Part shown: positions 44,461 through 64,000 of the stretch, in pieces
Position numbering within the stretch: the first letter of the stretch is position 1
Layout: every line of letters begins with the position of its first letter
From: Triplophysa rosa
Taxonomy: Eukaryota; Chordata; Actinopteri; Cypriniformes; Nemacheilidae
Reading direction: 5' to 3'
NCBI RefSeq assembly: GCF_024868665.1
Contig: NC_079913.1
Coordinates: 4,319,769-4,383,768, forward strand
DNA length: 64,000 bases
Program-made: the position numbers and the translations under genes
The notes under the pieces: model-generated
What the model was told of the DNA's origin: nothing
Database searches by the model: none
What the model saw: only the letters and a program-made list of their open reading frames with translations

Positions 44461-46873
44461 TCAGAGCACCAGAGGAGCGTGAGCGTCTTTAGCATGCCGG
44501 TGGAACTTTCGTCCAATCAGCTTCTCACTGAAACGAAGAGAGTCTGCCTCTTCCTGCCAATCAGATGCTGGAGAGAGGTACCACATGACCACACCAGACG
44601 GGTTAATGGAGACGACAAACTCAGTGCTGTCCTTCAGAGTCGACACGGTGCGCTCCATGAACACATCATACACCTGAGAGAGAGAGTCAAATCCCTTTGT
44701 CACTCAACCATATACACAAGTGCAGTAGGTGGAAAAACTTGGATGCAGTTCCGACCTACATGGCAGTATGCCAGATATGCCAGTGGTATGAGTGTGTGTG
44801 TGTGTGTAAAATACACTAGAGTAAATGACAAGAGGAGTGACAGTGGATGTGAATTCTGACCTCATAGACGCCGGGTGTGTAGTTGAGAGTCTTCAGTGAT
44901 GTCTTATAGCGATACGGCATGTCTGAACGTCTGCTGACGAACACCAAAGCGCTCGCTCCTTTATACAGAGGCCTCCAGAAGACCTCGATGCCGCTCTTCT
45001 CCTGAAAGAACACACATCACACATGAGACAAGAAGATCATTCACGGTAATGGAGTTGAGTTTAACGGGGTCTCACCTTCAGCAGGCGTTTGCCCTGGATG
45101 CCCAACGGGTCTTGATTGATGGCGATAGCCACTTTATTCTGCAGGATGGCACGAGCGCCGCTGCTTATCGTCCGCAGATCGTTGGACATGAAGAGAGGCG
45201 CGGCCAAGATCCCCCAAAGCGCCATCTGAGCACGCGACTGGTCCATGCTGAGGCCAAAATCTCCAATGATCAACTGAGGTAAAAAATTAAAGAGAAATTA
45301 TATTCGATAAATGTACATTTACATTTGGCAGACGCTTTTATCCAAAGCGACATATATTGCATGATACTATACATTTGATAAATGAACAATTCATGAGCAA
45401 ATCTGTTATTGTAGAGTTGCGTACAAACTAAACTATAAGTTATAAAACAGAAGATTCTTTTGAGCTGTTAGTTATTTGTCAGGTTGTACGCTGAGCATCA
45501 ACAAACCTAGACAGTGCGAGGAGTTTCAGTTTAATATAAAGAGGATGATGGGAATGTTATGATCTCACCATGTCTGGATCATTCCACTGGCCCGGCCCGG
45601 CAGCGGGCTGAAGTTCATCCTGATTATTAAAGAACCAATCGACAATAGACAGAACGCTGTCCCAAGAGTCCTGGATATCATCATAGTTACGCCACAGGTT
45701 ACAGATCTCACCCAACATTGTGTAATTCACCTAAAAACAAACACACACACAATCAATCTGTGAGAAATGAATCTATTTCACTAAAACATGTGATTCTCAC
45801 CCAAATCAACCTAAAAAGCATAACAGAATGCATGTATTCCATAATACAACATATCTGAGCATTTAACTGAACCTTAAATATAATGAAGTTATCATTACAG
45901 AAATGTTTAGTACACACTCATCAAATGATTTGAATGGACATGAAAAGAGTATTAAAATAAGAAATAAACATTGATACTGTGAACTCACTTTGGGTGGGAG
46001 TCCTCCCTGGTAGGCGGGCCAACTGCAGGAGTAGCCAATAGGACGGCTTGTAGCATTGAGGGCTTTTGACATCATTGGGTAACCTACATTAAAAAATTTA
46101 AAAAAAAAAACCTCAACATGATGTAGAAAACTACACAATCAGTACATAGAGAATAGAGGCTGAACACCAAATTGCTTTTGTCTATTCGTGGTCTCTCACC
46201 CTGTTCCTGATAGGTGGAGTTGGAGTAACACCCGTCCAGTTTAAGCATGTCGATGCCCCACTCAGCAAACGTCTGCGCGTCAATCTGAACTTTATCCAGA
46301 GTGGTCCCCGGGTACCCGCCGCACGTGTGCGTGCCCATGTCTCCATAGATACCCAGTTTTAAGCCGCGGTCATGAACGTAACGCGCCAGCTTAGCGATGC
46401 CACCCGGAAACCTGCATATTCACACAATATCATCAGATGAGCGATGAACGCGTTTAATTCATTGCTAACAGAGAGTCAGATGAGATCAGAACCTCTTGGG
46501 GTCAGCCTGAAGTCGACCCTGTCCGTCTCTCTGCATTGAGGACCAGCAGTCATCGATGTTGACGTAGACGTAACCCAGCTCTTTCCAGCCGTCCTCAGAC
46601 AACCTGTCAGCCATATCCATGAATAATTTCTCACTGCAGAGGAGAGAAACGAGATTAAACTGCGGATCATAGGAGATGATAACTGTTGTCAGTTAAGAGA
46701 CAGATGAGGGCGCTGTACCTGATGCAGTTTTCAGGGTCATTCTGACAGTCGGTATTGCAGCGGTACCGTTCCCAGGCTAACCAGCCCATAGGTGGAGTCC
46801 TCATCAGACCATTGTCCAAAGAAAAGGTGGACGTTGAGAATGCCAGAACTAAAAGCACCGCTGCTCTTTGCAT
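44461..46873 (-). CDS. naga: Lysosomal alpha-N-acetylgalactosaminidase
   Basis: GH27 lysosomal glycosidase that removes terminal alpha-GalNAc from glycolipids and glycopeptides. Eight coding exons on the minus strand, 46719-46873, 46493-46633, 46200-46411, 45989-46083, 45569-45730, 45076-45273, 44861-45001 and 44461-44673, give 438 residues (human 411). The signal peptide is followed by [20 protein letters not shown]. The nucleophile Asp is in MLKLDGCY and the acid/base Asp in DIQDSW. The specificity loop reads SCSWPAY: Ser and Ala at these two positions mark NAGA, whereas alpha-galactosidase A has Glu and Leu. This settles naga over gla. Several Asn-X-Ser/Thr sites fit mannose-6-phosphate sorting. 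The C-terminus extends about 25 residues beyond the human end. The ATG lies two bases into its exon, so a 5' UTR exon is needed (candidate ending at 47501). The exon 2 donor, AG|GTTCTG, is weak. Confidence 0.95.
45310..45450. repeat. Teleost repeat with TTTGGCAGACGCTTTTATCC
   Basis: ACATTTGGCAGACGCTTTTA followed by TCCAAAGCGACATATATTGC is the conserved head of a high-copy teleost repeat. It lies in a naga intron; the tRNA-like tail of longer copies is absent. Confidence 0.7.
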
Positions 46874-47500
46874 ATCTGAAACACAAAGAAATACAAATGA
46901 ACGCAAAGATTCAAACACATCATTGCATACATGCAGAATCTCAGAGAGTTGATTTTCAGTTTGGTCTTGTGTGTAAAGATAAAATAACATGTAACTAACA
47001 TAACAAATTGGGACTCATTATGAGTCTATATGTACATTAAATGGATGCACAGAATTAACGTGATATTTTAGCAAATGTAGCAATTCACAGTCGCACACAT
47101 TTCTTTGACATATAGTAAAGCCAGATAATATTTGTAATTGAGAATGAAAAGAAAGCACGTAGTTTAATATCTCGAGTTTAATACATGTTGTAAAGATCTC
47201 AGGGAAACACCTGACAGGTAAAGACACGTGACACTTTTCACATGATGAGGTCACACAACTCCTACATATCTACTCTACAAACAGCACAGATATAATTTAT
47301 ACATTTCATACAGGCTATTATGACGACATTTCAACAAAATAAATGTGTGTTTTCTTTTTGTGCAAATCTCTGCAGCAGTTTCACTTCCGGCTGGACACAA
47401 ACACACACCGACTGTACAGAACGATCAGAACAGAAATAATCAAACAGACGCTCGCGCGCGAGTGTTTTAATCGCATGTGGTCGAATTTTACTTCACTTAC

Positions 47501-47641
47501 CGAATCCGGACCTGATCTTATCTCTGAATTTGATCAGCTTGTCAATTTCAGACGGCACCGGTGTGTGAAGAAGCTCCTCAGGTGCCGACTGCGCTCAGTG
47601 CACCGTTTACCGGTCATGTGATCCTTTATATCACGTGACTC
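47501..47641 (-). promoter_or_regulatory. naga: naga 5' UTR exon and CLEAR-type promoter
   Basis: On the minus strand a strong donor (ATTCG|GTAAGTG) ends a putative 5' UTR exon at 47501. It would join the acceptor two bases before the naga ATG. Just upstream are two E-boxes of the CLEAR type: ATCACGTGACT at 47630-47640, matching the TFEB consensus GTCACGTGAC at nine of ten positions, and GTCATGTGAT at 47613-47622. Such elements drive lysosomal genes under TFEB/TFE3/MITF, which fits naga. Confidence 0.6.
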
Positions 47642-47644
47642 GGC

Positions 47645-50152
47645 GTCAGCTGACTGAGTGCATGATCCATAGAAATACAACACAATTCATCATCTAGATC
47701 ATAGGACACAATACTGTTTAACCACGCTCAGTGAGCAATATCGTACTGTTTTGTGTAAATGTAAAGCAAAAGCGTAACTTTGAAAATCAAATTGTAATGA
47801 CTCGTGTCTTCAGCCGATCAATCACACAATTGAAACAACGCGTTCCCTCTTAACACTTTTAAAATGTACATTTTCCTATAGTCTTATACATTTTCTACCA
47901 CCATGACCCTTCCAGGGCTCAATATTTTACTGGCTAGTATCATTATTCTGATAAATTAATGATTGTAAATGATTGTTTAGTTTTCCGGTGAGTACAACAC
48001 GTGTCTCCTGTTTATTTTCTCAGCGCGGCACAGGATGACCCAATCACAGGCATCTCTGCACAAAGACGGTTTATTAAACAGTGCGGCAGATGATTATTTC
48101 AGTCAGCCGTGTAATTTACTGATTTAAACAAATACAACATTTTAAAAGGAAAACGTCTTCAATACTTCTGCGATTTGAATATGTTTTAATGGAAGATTGA
48201 AGTTTATGAGCCCTCACGCGCCCCCCGGTGGAATATGTCCCGAGTTACTACCCACATAATAAAGTATTGTGAGAGTGTTTTTCTTAAGAGTTAAACACAT
48301 TTTTAAACATGCGTTGGGCGCGTGTTATTTTAATAAATACACACACGTCTTTGTAATAAGTTTCCCAAAATGTATTAAATACATTTTTTGTGTTTGATGT
48401 TACTAGCCCTTTTATTATTATTCCAGCAGCTGTCATAAACACTTTTTACAACCCTTTACTATCTGCTCAGCTGGTTTGACTGGTTTTAGAGGTTTGACGG
48501 GCACAGGAGACTAGCTCATTCATTTAATCATTCTGGAATAAAATAGATTGTGAATGATGTTTTATGTTGGATATGTTTCACTGTTGCTGTACAGTCACCC
48601 TACAAGGCAATGCTATAAACTCTAAACATTAACATCACACATTATACACAGTTTGATATCTTTTTTATTACAAGTTGAGCTTTGAACAGTTCTCCACCCG
48701 ATACTATTCAAACATAGTTCTTTTCCAAAGGTCCCTGTAGATTAAACACAGTTTGGAGAAATCTAAAGTTGGCTCGGTACAGTATAATACAGAAACATCT
48801 CGGAGAGGGTAAAACACAAACAAACATCGCACACAGAAACAGAAAATGCTTGTCAAACAATTAAGATGATGATTTTTGGAGAGACGTTGTCTGCTCTCAG
48901 CTGGATCTCTAAAGCGCGTCCCGTCTGAATTCTGTCTAACCTACATTAGCTCAGACACACCAATAGAAAGATTTACTACAAAATCTGTACAAAAGCTGCT
49001 TTTTTTCCTCTTTATAAATCTGTTGAATGACAAACAAAGTTGGGTTGCCTGTGACAGACACAATGGACTCTAGTAGAAAGACTTTCTAGAAAAGTTGAAG
49101 TTTCTCTAAATGACAGAACGACTTTGGCTTGAGTGGTTTAAATGTTCATCCGGGCATCAACAGAAACATTTGAGTTTGTACACATGACTTATTGTAAATG
49201 AAGAATAACTACAGATTGCGGCTAAACACTTTCCTTCATTTCCTTCTCATTAAAATCACACGATCAGATGTGACTTCTGAACCGATGGACGTGACCTTTA
49301 AAATGTTAGAGTTTTGAGATGCTCACGAATGTCACTGATTACTAACCAGATCATGCTCTTTCTGCGAGTTATTTATTGTGTAAATGTAATACAGGTGTAT
49401 GAGAGTTTTGTTGATCTTCTGCTACAGAAAGTCAGGTCATGTGTTTTGTTTGGCCTATTTTCATATTTTATTTCTACGAGACACCGTAATAGAGCACAAC
49501 ATCAGGATTTCAGAAATGAAAATCAAGTTTATATTCTCCATAGAGACAGTGATTTTTCACAATATTATTTAATGTGAACATTGAGAATCGTTTTTATACT
49601 TGTAATCAATTCTATTGTTAAGTCAATATTGAATATTTGTGGTGTTTTTTATTCAGTGACGTCGTGTGAATGCTTCATGCCACGAGCCAATCTTTGTCTT
49701 ATAAAGACAGATTTTTTATTTTTGTCAAATATTTTCCTTCAAATCAAAGATAGATTGGTTCAGTGTAATGAAGAATTGCTTCAGAAACTAGAGATGAGTG
49801 TATCAGAAGTGTTTGACATCATCTCTAAACCAGCACGCCATCTTTACTCTGAATGATGTGAACTTTACAAACCTGCAGATATTTGGGTATCAGATCCAGT
49901 TCCCACATTTCAAACATTTACTTTACGCCTTTCACCGAAAAACAAAACAAAGCCATGTCAAATGAAAAGGTGCAGTCAGATAGAGACACAAGCGTTTCAG
50001 TCTGGGCCGTGTGTGTCTCTGCGCTTCGGGACTGGTGTTTTGTATGTTCTGAAGCTATCCGGATTTCCACAGGAAACATCTTTGTGTCCGTCAGCCGGAC
50101 GAGAGTTACAGGAGTACAGGATTCAGAGGCATTATGGGATATGTCCCGGCGT
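47645..50152. other. Intergenic region and probable grik2 3' UTR
   Basis: AT-rich. The part closest to 50152 is probably the 3' UTR of the kainate receptor gene on the minus strand. Many TTTATT words (AATAAA reversed) prevent choosing a polyadenylation site. No exon, RNA gene or named repeat was seen. Confidence 0.4.
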
Positions 50153-63759
<13,607 letters not shown>

Positions 63760-64000
63760 TACATTAAATGATTCTCATCAAACAATGTGCAATTCAAGAT
63801 TTTCATCATGTACTTTTTTATTTTCAGTAACATAATGTTCTTTTTTTTAAAGGTCTTTTAACGATATACCTCCAGCTCAAAACCATTTCATTTCATTTCC
63901 CGGTGAGCCGTCATTAAATTCCAGACATAACGGCTGAAAGCTCACACTTTAGACACATTACTCGTGCGGTTTGTCGCTTCAGATGATAAAATGTTGTTTT

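Noticed and set aside
44461..46873. Assignment of this gene to alpha-galactosidase A (gla)
   Set aside because: The specificity loop is S-W-P-A-Y, not E-W-P-L-Y, and the rest of the chain is closer to NAGA.

Overview
The window is nuclear DNA from a ray-finned fish, most likely a cypriniform. Support comes from short GT-AG introns, dense CA/GT, GA and TTTC microsatellites, many palindromic miniature transposons of teleost type, 3' fragments of non-LTR retrotransposons, and fish-like orthologues of vertebrate genes. I found no bacterial, viral or organellar genes. Exons were assembled by hand from splice sites and reading-frame continuity. Each of the five complete multi-exon genes and the Ig gene sums to a whole number of codons.

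Layout. 1-6081: microsatellites, a truncated L2-like LINE, another teleost repeat and the presumed 3' UTR of the next gene. 6082-8367 (-): slc16a7, monocarboxylate transporter 2, with its 5' exon and a CpG/CRE promoter near 11.5 kb. 8.4-18.4 kb: repeats and a candidate CTCF site. 18712-27843 (+): lrig3, 19 coding exons. 28.2-32.6 kb: no gene seen. 32888-34442 (-): atp23, an inner-membrane metalloprotease. It is head-to-head with rpap3 (35566-39355, +), the TPR subunit of the R2TP chaperone complex. 40607-42027 (-): a small gene for a GPI-anchored protein with three Ig domains that I cannot name. 42.8-43.6 kb: four tRNA-like sequences. 44461-46873 (-): naga, lysosomal alpha-N-acetylgalactosaminidase, with a TFEB-type promoter near 47.6 kb. 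50153-63455 (-): thirteen 3' exons of a grik2-type kainate receptor; its first exons lie beyond the right edge, and one intron holds a 775-base assembly gap.

The genes do not form a pathway. slc16a7, lrig3, atp23 and rpap3 are neighbours as on human 12q13-q14 (from memory), whereas the human orthologues of naga and grik2 lie on other chromosomes. The most unusual points are as follows. (1) The kainate receptor has Arg at the Q/R site and Cys at the Y/C site written in the genome, with only a 75-nt intron after the Q/R exon. (2) Many introns in grik2 and rpap3 carry (AC)n and (GT)n tracts able to pair, including a hairpin of about 85 bp abutting the acceptor of the Q/R exon. (3) The Ig protein repeats a C-x3-C-x-P-x-C signature in all three domains. 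(4) A five-copy dispersed repeat that I cannot name is concentrated in the grik2 locus.
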